From Vampirovibrio sp041737375 (GTDB lineage Bacteria > Cyanobacteriota > Vampirovibrionia > Vampirovibrionales > Vampirovibrionaceae), in the NCBI RefSeq assembly GCF_041737375.1, contig NZ_JBGSRV010000006.1:62001-126000 (forward strand): DNA of 64,000 nucleotides. Direction: 5' to 3'. The notes below the pieces were generated by a model, which saw only the letters and a list, made by a program, of their open reading frames with translations, was not told where the DNA came from and made no database searches. Positions 17,781 to 25,810 of the stretch are shown here, one piece after another; position 1 is the stretch's first letter, and the number at the start of each line of letters is the position of its first letter. The position numbers were made by a program, and so were the translations under genes.

Positions 17781-18917
17781 ATGCCCTCTCTTCAGTCCAT
17801 TTTAAAACGTCTGCCCTTGTGGGGATTACCCGCACTGGGCCTGATTTTGCTAGTGCCTTTTGCGCTGGGTTTTCAGTACAAGCCCGCTTTGTCCGGCTAC
17901 ACCTACCAATTCCCCCGAGATCACGCATCCCACGACGCTTACAAAACGGAATGGTGGTATTACACCGGCCATTTAAAAACCAAAGCGGGCAAGCGCTATG
18001 GATACGAGCTGACCTTTTTTCGCATTGGCAATGACCCCGCCATTCGCAGCAACACCCCTTCTGCCTGGAACACCAACAACCTGTATGCCACCCACTTTGC
18101 TTTAAGCGATGAAACCCAAAAAACCTTTCACTACAGTGAAAAGCTGAACCGGGCCGGTTTAAACCTGGCCGGGGCCAGAAGCGATACCTACTACGTGTGG
18201 AATGAACTCTGGTTGGCCGAATTGCTGGGAAACCAAATGGTGCTGCGGGCCAATTCCCCGGATGGCAAGCAGGAAGTTCACCTGTTGCTGGCCAGCGAGA
18301 AACAGCCGGTCATCCATGGAAAAGGCGGCATTAGCCAAAAAGCCAGTTGCGTGGGCTGTGCCTCGCATTATTACTCGTTAACCCGCTTAAAAACGGATGG
18401 CATTCTTTTGATAGACGGCAAAGCCGAACCAGTGAGCGGACTTTCATGGATGGATCACGAGTTTGGCAGCAACCAGCTTAGCCGGGAGCAAACCGGCTGG
18501 GACTGGTTTAGCGTGCAACTAAGCGATAACACCGAATTGATGCTGTACCTGCTGCGCCGGGAAGACGGCACCGTGGATCCCAACTCCAGCGGCACCTGGG
18601 TTAACGCGCAAGGCCAAAGCCGCCACTTAAACCTGAGTGATTTTAAAGTGACTGAAAGCGGCAAAAAGTGGACCAGCCCCACCAGCAAAGGCACCTACCC
18701 CATGGGTTGGCAAGTGGCGGTTCCCTCTGAAAAACTGAAATTAACCGTGACCCCCAGCTTTGAAAATCAGGAGCTTTACACCCGTGGCTCAACCAAAGTG
18801 GCTTACTGGGAAGGTAGTTCTCATGTCAGCGGCAGCCGAGCCGGAAAAGCGGTGCAAGGCGATGCTTATGTGGAAATGACCGGTTACGCCAAAGAAAGCG
18901 TGAAAGGCAAACTGTAA
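17781..18917 (+). CDS. AttH/CrtC-family lipocalin-like protein
   Basis: 378 residues. Begins 5 bases after the permease stop with GGAG 9 bases before its ATG. Residues 11-30 form a hydrophobic export or anchor segment. The mature part has the family hallmark EWWYYTGHL (57-65) and later YYSLTRLKTDG, SWMDHEFGSNQL and WDWFSVQLSDN, typical of the two-lobed calycin fold shared with carotenoid 1,2-hydratase (CrtC) and AttH. Members next to AttEFG permeases are thought to bind or modify a lipid handled by the transporter. No carotenoid genes are nearby, so a hydratase role is unlikely. ASCVGCASHYY carries a Cys pair of unknown meaning. Confidence 0.87.
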   Translation: MPSLQSILKRLPLWGLPALGLILLVPFALGFQYKPALSGYTYQFPRDHASHDAYKTEWWYYTGHLKTKAGKRYGYELTFFRIGNDPAIRSNTPSAWNTNNLYATHFALSDETQKTFHYSEKLNRAGLNLAGARSDTYYVWNELWLAELLGNQMVLRANSPDGKQEVHLLLASEKQPVIHGKGGISQKASCVGCASHYYSLTRLKTDGILLIDGKAEPVSGLSWMDHEFGSNQLSREQTGWDWFSVQLSDNTELMLYLLRREDGTVDPNSSGTWVNAQGQSRHLNLSDFKVTESGKKWTSPTSKGTYPMGWQVAVPSEKLKLTVTPSFENQELYTRGSTKVAYWEGSSHVSGSRAGKAVQGDAYVEMTGYAKESVKGKL

Positions 18918-18989
18918 AAAATACGCCTTCACATTGCGGGGTTTGTTCCCGTTTCGGCTAGAATAAAGGCTGGAATGGTGGATTGATCG

Positions 18990-19496
18990 ATGACAACAAG
19001 CGCCCTAAAAACCAAACCGAGAGAAACCCCTTTATCGCTGACGGAAGCGCAACGTTTGGCCTGCTTGCAACAAGGCTCGCCCGCCACGTCTCGAGAAGCG
19101 CTGGGCCGCTTGCTGGAAACCGCCCGCTTTGCTCTGGATTCCTTTGATGAAGACCAGTTACTCACCACCCAGGCCTCGCTGGAAGACGCCCTGATTCGCA
19201 CCCTGATTGCCATGAAAAGCTTGAACATTCAACCAGAACAAGCGTTAAACAGGGCCTTGGGCCGACTGAAGAACGGCAACCCCCAAGGGGCCTTTCATAT
19301 TTATGCCGATCGGGTGGAAATTCACGCCCAAGGTGAAATTAGGGGTGAATGGGTGTTATACTCCCAATCGGACTATGAGGCCGCTTTGCATTTAGCCCGT
19401 GAGCTGGGCTGTGCGGTTATCCATGAGGAATCCTGCCAGTTGGGATTGTTTCAGCATGTGCGCTTACACCAAGCAGGACAATTGAATTTGACATGA
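18990..19496 (+). CDS. conserved hypothetical protein coupled to a pseudouridine synthase
   Basis: 168 residues, family not recognised. GGTGG stands about 8 bases before the ATG. The first half is helical (TEAQRLACLQQGSP, LGRLLETARFALDSF). The segment SLEDALIRTLIAMKSLNIQPEQALNRALGRLK resembles the last helices of MazG-type pyrophosphatases, but the acidic EExxE metal motif is missing. The second half looks like alternating strands (AFHIYADRVEIHAQGEIRGEW). Its stop overlaps the next start as ATGA, so the two are translated together, which hints at an RNA-related role. Confidence 0.6.
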   Translation: MTTSALKTKPRETPLSLTEAQRLACLQQGSPATSREALGRLLETARFALDSFDEDQLLTTQASLEDALIRTLIAMKSLNIQPEQALNRALGRLKNGNPQGAFHIYADRVEIHAQGEIRGEWVLYSQSDYEAALHLARELGCAVIHEESCQLGLFQHVRLHQAGQLNLT

Positions 19497-20212
19497 TCAG
19501 ACTGAACAAAGCCATTGCCGATAGCGGCTATTGCGCCCGTCGAAAAGCGGACATTTTGATTGCCCAGGGCAAAGTCCAAGTGAATGGGCAAGTGGTGGCT
19601 GAAATGGGCGCCAAGGTTGATCCGCAAGTGGATCAAATCACCGTAAACGGGCAACCCCTGAAATCGCCCCAAAAAGTTTATTTGCTGCTGAATAAGCCCG
19701 TGGGCTATGTCACTAGCCGTAAAGCGGGAAAGGCCCAAAAAAGCTTTTATGAAATGGTGCCTCAGGAGTTCCGGGCCGTGGATCCGGCAGGCCGACTGGA
19801 TCAGGACAGCAGCGGGGCTTTAATTCTGTCCAACGATGGCGATTTTATTTACAAAGTAACCCATCCCCGTTTTCACCTGCCCAAAGTGTATGAAATTACG
19901 CTAGACCGCCCCCTTGAGCCAGCGGATTTGCAACAACTGAAAACCGGCGTGCTGCTCACCCCGGAAAACAAGCTGGCCAAAATGACACGGGTGGAAGTCC
20001 TAAACGGCAACCCGCCCACCTACCGGGTGGAACTGATTACGGGCTTTAACCGGCAAATTCGGCGCACTCTGATTGAACTGCGCTACCGGGTTAAAACACT
20101 GCACCGGGTATCGCTGGGCCCCGTGCAAGTTCAGGATTTGCCCATCGGGCAGCTGCGCCCCCTTACCGAAATGGAGCTGGCCAGCTTAGCGGCCTCGCCG
20201 TTGCCAGAGTAA
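19493..20212 (+). CDS. pseudouridine synthase, RsuA/RluB/RluE/RluF family
   Basis: 239 residues. An N-terminal S4 RNA-binding domain (RLNKAIADSGYCARRKADILI, about 1-55) leads to the catalytic domain: KPVGYVTS, then GRLDQDSSGALIL with catalytic D103, and later FNRQIRR and RVSLGPV. Converts a specific uridine of ribosomal RNA to pseudouridine; the exact site cannot be told from sequence alone. Short N-terminal S4 plus this motif set is closest to the RluB type that modifies 23S rRNA. ATGA overlap with the gene before it. Confidence 0.92.
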   Translation: MIRLNKAIADSGYCARRKADILIAQGKVQVNGQVVAEMGAKVDPQVDQITVNGQPLKSPQKVYLLLNKPVGYVTSRKAGKAQKSFYEMVPQEFRAVDPAGRLDQDSSGALILSNDGDFIYKVTHPRFHLPKVYEITLDRPLEPADLQQLKTGVLLTPENKLAKMTRVEVLNGNPPTYRVELITGFNRQIRRTLIELRYRVKTLHRVSLGPVQVQDLPIGQLRPLTEMELASLAASPLPE

Positions 20213-20434
20213 TGGCAAAAAACCGGCCAGCAAAAAAACCGGGAAACCAAACAACGCGCTCAGCAAAACCGACAGCACCACGCTGCCCAACAAAGTCACG
20301 GTCAAAAAGCTGACCCCAAATATCGTTTTTGGCGCTTGACTGTCCCCTTGAGGCTTTTTGAATAACTCAATCCCGCAGTTTGAACAATAGCGGTCGGTTT
20401 CACGGGTTTCACCTGAACAATTTGGACATGCCAT
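20186..20434 (-). CDS. small zinc-ribbon membrane protein
   Basis: 82 residues. N-terminal MACPNCSGETRETDRYCSNC carries two CxxC knuckles spaced as in zinc-ribbon domains. After a short basic linker come two hydrophobic segments (about 39-58 and 61-75: FGVSFLTVTLLGSVVLSVLL and FPVFLLAGFLPLLW) and a basic end (QRRGR). Function unknown; proteins with this design sit in the membrane with the ribbon in the cytoplasm. Its tail overlaps the convergent pseudouridine synthase gene by 27 bases. Confidence 0.75.
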   Translation of the reverse strand: MACPNCSGETRETDRYCSNCGIELFKKPQGDSQAPKTIFGVSFLTVTLLGSVVLSVLLSALFGFPVFLLAGFLPLLWQRRGR

Positions 20435-20549
20435 CAGTACACTAACCCCCTAAAGTCCTGAAAAAAACATTAAATTCTGAAGTTCAGAGCTTCTATGCTC
20501 TTGTACGGGTGTCCCCGATAGGATAGACTAGAAACGTGAAGTGAGGGAA

Positions 20550-20598
20550 GCGACGGCTTTGTGAGAGATTTACGGATGTTTGTCGCCTCTTTCACAAA
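20550..20598 (+). promoter_or_regulatory. possible structured leader (pseudoknot-type pairing) of clpC
   Basis: Two interleaved complementary pairs lie 50-100 bases before clpC: GCGAC (20550-20554) with GTCGC (20582-20586), and TTTGTGA (20558-20564) with TCACAAA (20592-20598). They could form a pseudoknot or two alternative hairpins, or the second pair could be an operator. It is not a CIRCE element. Confidence 0.35.
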
Positions 20599-20646
20599 TT
20601 AATACTAGAATGTTTACTGAGAGATCGGTTTATATCTGAGGCGCGT

Positions 20647-23115
20647 ATGTTTGAAAGATTTACAGAAAAAGCAATCAAAGTCATCATGCTGGCGCAGGAA
20701 GAAGCGCGTCGGTTAGGCCACAACTTTGTGGGCACCGAGCAAATCTTGCTGGGTCTGATTGGCGAAGGCACTGGAATCGCTGCCAAAACCCTCAAGGGAA
20801 TGGGCGTGAACCTGAAGGAAGCGCGCGCTGAAGTTGAGAAGATTATTGGCCGAGGCTCAGGCTTTGTGGCCGTGGAAATTCCGTTTACCCCACGGGCCAA
20901 AAGAGTATTGGAACTGTCGTGGGATGAAGCCCGGCAGTTGGGACACAACTACATTGGTACCGAACACCTGTTGCTGGGCCTGATTCGCGAAGGCGAAGGC
21001 GTGGCCGCAAGGGTGCTGGAAAATTTAGGCGTGGATCTGACCAAGGTTAGAAGCAACGTGATTCGTATGCTGGGTGAAACCCGAGGAGCCGCCACCACGG
21101 CTACACCGGGACGCAGCAAAACCCCCACCCTGGATGAATTTTCCACCAACCTGACCCAGTCCGCTCAGGAACAGCGACTGGACCCTGTGGTTGGTCGTGA
21201 AAAAGAAATTGAACGGGTGGTTCAAATCCTGGGCCGTCGTTCCAAAAATAACCCGGTACTCATCGGGGAACCCGGCGTGGGCAAAACGGCCATTGCCGAA
21301 GGCTTGGCCCAGCGCATTGTAAATGGCGACGTGCCGGAAATCCTGAATGATAAAAAAATCGTTCAGCTGGATATCGGCTTACTGGTTGCTGGTACCAAGT
21401 ACCGGGGTGAGTTTGAAGAGCGCCTGAAAAAGGTGATGGATGAAATCCGTCAATCCGGCAACATCATTTTGGTCATTGATGAATTACACACCTTAATTGG
21501 GGCGGGTGCCGCTGAAGGGGCCATTGACGCTGCCAACATCCTGAAACCCGCTTTATCCAGAGGCGAGTTGCAGTGCATTGGCGCAACCACCATCAGCGAG
21601 TACAGAAAGCACATTGAAAAAGACGCCGCCCTAGAGCGTCGTTTTCAACCCGTTATGGTGGAAGAGCCTTCGGTGGATGAAACCATCGAAATCATGCGGG
21701 GACTGCGTGAAAAATATGAAGCGCACCACAAACTGACCATCACCGATGAAGCGCTGGAAGCGGCTGCCAAGTTGTCTTCCCGTTATATCGCCGATCGGTT
21801 TTTGCCAGACAAAGCCATTGATTTAATTGATGAAGCCAGCTCCAGAGTTCGCTTATCCTCCAGCGCCCTGCCGCCGGAAGGTAAAGTGCTGGAAAAGGAC
21901 TTGAAAGGCATCATTCGCGACAAAGAACAGGCCATCCGTAACCAGGAGTTTGAGACGGCCAGCGACTTGCGTGATAAAGAAGCCGAGCTGCGGGAAAAAA
22001 TCCGGGAAATGTCGGAAGACTGGAAAAAGCAGCAAGAAGACAAGAAAATTCTGGTTACCGCCGAGCATATCGCCCACATCGTGTCCAGCTGGACCGGCGT
22101 TCCGGTTTCCAAGCTAACCGAAAGCGAATCTGAAAAGCTGCTTAAAATGGAAGAGACATTGCACGAGCGGGTCATTGGCCAGCACGATGCGGTCACTGCC
22201 ATTTCCAAGGCCATTCGGCGAGCTCGGGTTGGATTGAAAAATCCCAACCGGCCCATCGGTTCCTTTATTTTCAGCGGTCCCACCGGGGTGGGTAAAACCG
22301 AATTGGCCAAAGCCTTGGCCGATTACTTCTTTGGTTCTCAGGACAACATTATTCGGGTAGATATGTCCGAATACATGGAACGTCATACGGTTAGCAAGCT
22401 AATTGGCTCGCCTCCCGGCTATGTTGGATACAGCGAAGGCGGACAACTCACCGAAATGGTGCGTCGTAAGCCCTATGCGGTCATCCTGTTCGATGAAATC
22501 GAGAAAGCACACCCGGATGTGTTCAACCTGTTGCTGCAAATTCTGGATGACGGTCGCCTGACCGATTCCAAAGGCCGCAGCGTGGACTTCAAGAACACCA
22601 TTATCATTATGACCAGCAACGTGGGCGCACGGGGCATCGAAAACCCGTCTCCGCTGGGCTTTTCGGTGAGCGATGATGATGAAAAGGCGCGCTATGAAAA
22701 AATGAAGGAAACCGTGATGGACGAAATGAAAAAAATGTTCCGTCCCGAGTTCCTGAACCGTCTGGATGACACCATCATCTTCCACCAGTTGACCAAGGAA
22801 GAAATTCGCAACATTGTGAATATCATGTTGCAGGATCTGATCAAGCGCTTAAGTACCCAAAGCATGGGTTTAGTGGTACCAGACGATGTCAAAGACGAGT
22901 TGGCCAAGGAAGGCTACAGCCCTTCCTACGGCGCGCGTCCTTTGCGTCGGGTGATTCAGAAGAAGCTGGAAGACGAATTGTCTGAACAGATTCTACTGGG
23001 CCGCTTTAAGGAAGGCGATAACATCGCAGCCAGCCTGAAAGATGGAGAAATCGTGTTTGAAAAAACCGATGAAAAACCCGCCCAAAAAGAAGACTCTCCC
23101 CAGGTAACCGCATAG
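20647..23115 (+). CDS. clpC: ClpC, AAA+ unfoldase of the Clp protease
   Basis: 822 residues. Hexameric ring that unfolds proteins and feeds them to ClpP. Residues 1-145 are two Clp-N repeats (FTEKAIKVIMLAQEEARRLGHNFVGTEQ-type). D1 has Walker A GEPGVGKT (207-214) and Walker B VIDELHT. A UVR-type middle region (KEQAIRNQEFETASDLRDKEAEL, split here by motif) marks ClpC rather than ClpA or ClpB. D2 has GPTGVGKTE, VILFDEIEKAHPD and SPPGYVGYSEGGQL. An LGF loop for ClpP contact is present (NPSPLGFSV). Cyanobacteria and Firmicutes use ClpC as a main Clp ATPase. No mcsA, mcsB or ctsR is adjacent. Confidence 0.96.
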   Translation: MFERFTEKAIKVIMLAQEEARRLGHNFVGTEQILLGLIGEGTGIAAKTLKGMGVNLKEARAEVEKIIGRGSGFVAVEIPFTPRAKRVLELSWDEARQLGHNYIGTEHLLLGLIREGEGVAARVLENLGVDLTKVRSNVIRMLGETRGAATTATPGRSKTPTLDEFSTNLTQSAQEQRLDPVVGREKEIERVVQILGRRSKNNPVLIGEPGVGKTAIAEGLAQRIVNGDVPEILNDKKIVQLDIGLLVAGTKYRGEFEERLKKVMDEIRQSGNIILVIDELHTLIGAGAAEGAIDAANILKPALSRGELQCIGATTISEYRKHIEKDAALERRFQPVMVEEPSVDETIEIMRGLREKYEAHHKLTITDEALEAAAKLSSRYIADRFLPDKAIDLIDEASSRVRLSSSALPPEGKVLEKDLKGIIRDKEQAIRNQEFETASDLRDKEAELREKIREMSEDWKKQQEDKKILVTAEHIAHIVSSWTGVPVSKLTESESEKLLKMEETLHERVIGQHDAVTAISKAIRRARVGLKNPNRPIGSFIFSGPTGVGKTELAKALADYFFGSQDNIIRVDMSEYMERHTVSKLIGSPPGYVGYSEGGQLTEMVRRKPYAVILFDEIEKAHPDVFNLLLQILDDGRLTDSKGRSVDFKNTIIIMTSNVGARGIENPSPLGFSVSDDDEKARYEKMKETVMDEMKKMFRPEFLNRLDDTIIFHQLTKEEIRNIVNIMLQDLIKRLSTQSMGLVVPDDVKDELAKEGYSPSYGARPLRRVIQKKLEDELSEQILLGRFKEGDNIAASLKDGEIVFEKTDEKPAQKEDSPQVTA

Positions 23116-23135
23116 GTTAATCATGCCAGAGGCAG

Positions 23136-24173
23136 ATGAGTAACAAAATCAGCAAGACCAGCTACGAGCTACCACCGTCCCTGCCCGCAGGGGTGTCGGC
23201 CTTGGATATGATCCTTCCGCCACAGGTGATTCCGTTGCTGGTTTTGCTGTTATTAATTACCCCCATTGTCATCCTGACCGGAGAGAGCCTGATTATCCCG
23301 CTGCTGGAGTGGATTCGCTCCCGGATTATGGTGGCCGCCGGACAAGAGGCCACCTTTGGCGATTTACCCACCTACTTTTTTATAAAATTAGGCGCCTTTG
23401 CGGTGCTGGCTTTTTTAGGCGGATTTCAGCTTTTACTGCGCATCAAAACCATTTACTATACCGCCTGGGCCAATGCGTTTCCACGCCCTCATGCCTTGCA
23501 TGTGGATTACCAAACCGACAGCAACCGGGGCATGGCCGCCCTGATTCAATGGAAAATCTATCAAGTGGCCATGGTTTGCCTGCCCCCCATTGTGATGGCT
23601 ACCATTACGTTTTTGGTGGGTCTGGTGGAATTGTATTTGTTCAACACCTTTAGCGATTTATCGTTTATTGGCCTGTCTGTGCAGTTAACCATTGAACTGT
23701 TCCTGATTATGATGCTGGGCCTGTTTACCCTGTTTGCCTTTTTAAACAGCATTTGGACGGCGCTTACCTCCTTGTTTGGGGATATTGTGGCAGTTACCGA
23801 GCCAGATTTACCCAACCCGTTGATTTTGCAGCGGTGCGGGCGCATTGCCTTCTGCTCTCCTTATGTGTATGTGCTGTTTCCTGCTTATCTGCTGTTATTA
23901 CTCGGTATTTTTGCGGAAATCGCATGGCTGTTAAGCAGCGTGGACATTCATGATTTCATCGGCTTCAAGGCCAATGTTTCGTTCATTTTTGGTATGGAGT
24001 TGCTCACGGTTATCTGGTATTTGGGGTTCAACTTTTTCAAGTTTTATACCTATCATCACGGGCTGTCTATTTATTACAGCAAGCTGCCTCCCCAGTTAAG
24101 AGAATGCTTTAGCCCGCCTCCGCCTACCGGCAGCGCCTCTTCTTCCGGTAACTGGTTTGCCAATCGTTTTTAA
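23136..24173 (+). CDS. unknown six-helix membrane protein
   Basis: 345 residues, not recognised. Starts 20 bases after clpC with AGAGG just upstream, so probably in the clpC transcript. Hydrophobic segments at about 30-55, 85-110, 150-170, 185-210, 245-270 and 285-305 predict six helices. Between them lies a polar stretch with VDYQTDSNRGMAALIQWK. The end is hydrophilic and Pro/Ser-rich (SPPPPTGSASSSGNWF). The helices contain few charged residues, so a transporter function is not evident. Its neighbour might hint at a link to membrane protein quality control, but that is only context. Confidence 0.75.
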   Translation: MSNKISKTSYELPPSLPAGVSALDMILPPQVIPLLVLLLLITPIVILTGESLIIPLLEWIRSRIMVAAGQEATFGDLPTYFFIKLGAFAVLAFLGGFQLLLRIKTIYYTAWANAFPRPHALHVDYQTDSNRGMAALIQWKIYQVAMVCLPPIVMATITFLVGLVELYLFNTFSDLSFIGLSVQLTIELFLIMMLGLFTLFAFLNSIWTALTSLFGDIVAVTEPDLPNPLILQRCGRIAFCSPYVYVLFPAYLLLLLGIFAEIAWLLSSVDIHDFIGFKANVSFIFGMELLTVIWYLGFNFFKFYTYHHGLSIYYSKLPPQLRECFSPPPPTGSASSSGNWFANRF

Positions 24174-24224
24174 TTCGGTTGCATCCGCCTGAAAATAATC
24201 AACAGCGCTTGCCGTTATTTTGCG

Positions 24225-24440
24225 ATGCGCCATGCCCGTTTATCATTCATCACCACTGGCGGGATTGATTTTTCTGCATACACTTTCAACAGGTCTTTTG
24301 AACAGCTCCTGCAAACGCAGGATCTTTCAACAGGCCCGCTGAACTTCGCCCCCCATTGGTCGAAATGGCAAATAGAGCGAATCGGCCTGAATGTGACCGA
24401 TCAGTTGAGTAAAGCCAATGCAATGGCCGGAGCAGCCTGA
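24225..24440 (+). CDS. small hypothetical protein before the TPR gene
   Basis: 71 residues, no recognised domain and no clear ribosome site. It ends 3 bases before the TPR gene starts. The translation (LNFAPHWSKWQIERIGLNV) is of ordinary amino-acid composition. It may be a real coupled gene or an upstream leader ORF that sets translation of the TPR protein. Confidence 0.35.
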   Translation: MRHARLSFITTGGIDFSAYTFNRSFEQLLQTQDLSTGPLNFAPHWSKWQIERIGLNVTDQLSKANAMAGAA

Positions 24441-24443
24441 ACT

Positions 24444-25748
24444 ATGGTGTCTCGTATTTACACCCCGCTAATTGCCCCTTACCAGCGTTCCCAAAACGCC
24501 GGAAATGGCCGTGGCCCCATTCCTGCGGACGCGGAACCCAAACCCGGCTGGGCGCCTGCCAGCAATGAACCGACCGACACGGTTTCTGCCGGTCAATCGG
24601 CTTCCGGTTTAAAAGCGGTTCAATACAACCAGTTTCAAAAAATTCCGCTGAACGATGTCATCCATGACTTCAGAAACACCATGACCGCCTTGGGAGCGGA
24701 CGAAAATACCCAGCAGGAAGTATCGGCCTATCTGAATGTGGTTCGCTATCAGGCGGGCAAGGATCAGCCCGAGGTGGGCTTTATCAAACACAGCCTGCGC
24801 ACGGCGGCCAATACGCTGGATCAGTACATTGGCAAAGCGCTGGGTCAACCTTCCAAAGTGGTTAGAGAATGGGTAGATGCCTTACTGACCCAGGATATTG
24901 ACTACAAAGCGGATATTTCCGCTGAAGAAACCACGGTGGCCACTCAAAAGCCTTTGCACGAAGAAACAGCGGGACAAAACCTGACGGACGCATCCGCCGA
25001 AGTGCTGGAAGCAGACGGATTGGGTTTAAAAATCTCCGCCAAATCCGAACTCAAAAGCCTGATTGAAGCAGCGAAAGCAGAGCAGCAGCAAAAGCACTAT
25101 GATCGGGCCGATGAAAAGCTACAAGCCGCCCTTGATTTGCTGGCGGATAAGAACAAGCCGGAGTGGGCGGGCAAGGTTTGGGGGCTGCGGGGCAAAATTT
25201 ACGATCAGGCCGGACATTGGGAAAAAGCGGTGCATGCCTATGATCAGGCCGCTCAACAGTTTGAGCAGGCGGCATTGCCCCTTAAGCAATCCAACGCCTT
25301 ACACGCCATGGCCTCCATTCTGGAAGATCATGGCGATTCCCAAAGGGCCAAAGGCTACTATCAACAAGTAGCCGCACTGGACGCACTGCATGCCGACCCC
25401 CAAACCCAGCTGCGCTCGCTGAATGACCTGGGCAGCATTGCCTTGCGCACCGGCGATACCACCGAAGCGATTAAAGCCTTGCAACAAGCAGCCAGCCTAA
25501 TGCCCACCCAAACCATTCCGCCGGGGGTTCGCAGCGATTTGCAAACCAATTTAGGGGCCGCTTACCGAAAAAATAGGGAATACCCCAAGGCCATTGCCAG
25601 TTATCAGCAATCACTGGGCGCAGCCAAGCAGGCCAAGGATAAGGCACGATACACCAGCGCTTTACAACAACTGGCCTCGGTGTATGTGGAAGCCAATCAG
25701 CCGGAAAACGCCATGAAGGCCATGCAACGCTTAAAGCAACTGGGCTAA
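24444..25748 (+). CDS. TPR-repeat protein
   Basis: 434 residues. Residues 1-70 are a disordered Pro/Ser-rich leader without a signal peptide. A helical region of unknown type follows (about 75-150, LNDVIHDFRNTMTALGADENT). From about residue 200 to the end at least five tetratricopeptide repeats are visible, such as YDRADEKLQAALDLLADKN, WEKAVHAYDQAAQQFEQAAL, SLNDLGSIALRTGDTTEAI and NLGAAYRKNREYPKAIASYQ. These form a protein-binding superhelix. It stands between a coupled small ORF and a convergent DUF512 gene, so the partner cannot be inferred. Confidence 0.8.
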   Translation: MVSRIYTPLIAPYQRSQNAGNGRGPIPADAEPKPGWAPASNEPTDTVSAGQSASGLKAVQYNQFQKIPLNDVIHDFRNTMTALGADENTQQEVSAYLNVVRYQAGKDQPEVGFIKHSLRTAANTLDQYIGKALGQPSKVVREWVDALLTQDIDYKADISAEETTVATQKPLHEETAGQNLTDASAEVLEADGLGLKISAKSELKSLIEAAKAEQQQKHYDRADEKLQAALDLLADKNKPEWAGKVWGLRGKIYDQAGHWEKAVHAYDQAAQQFEQAALPLKQSNALHAMASILEDHGDSQRAKGYYQQVAALDALHADPQTQLRSLNDLGSIALRTGDTTEAIKALQQAASLMPTQTIPPGVRSDLQTNLGAAYRKNREYPKAIASYQQSLGAAKQAKDKARYTSALQQLASVYVEANQPENAMKAMQRLKQLG

Positions 25749-25810
25749 ACCACGCTTTATCGGGCCATCCTCGTACAAAGCTTTCAACAGAGTTTTTAAA
25801 CAACAGGGCT

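Noticed and set aside
20498..20512. CTCTTGTACGGGTGT before clpC resembling CCCTTGTACGTGGGG upstream of nrdB (881-895)
   Set aside because: Only a short common core (CTTGTACG); no symmetry and no third copy seen.
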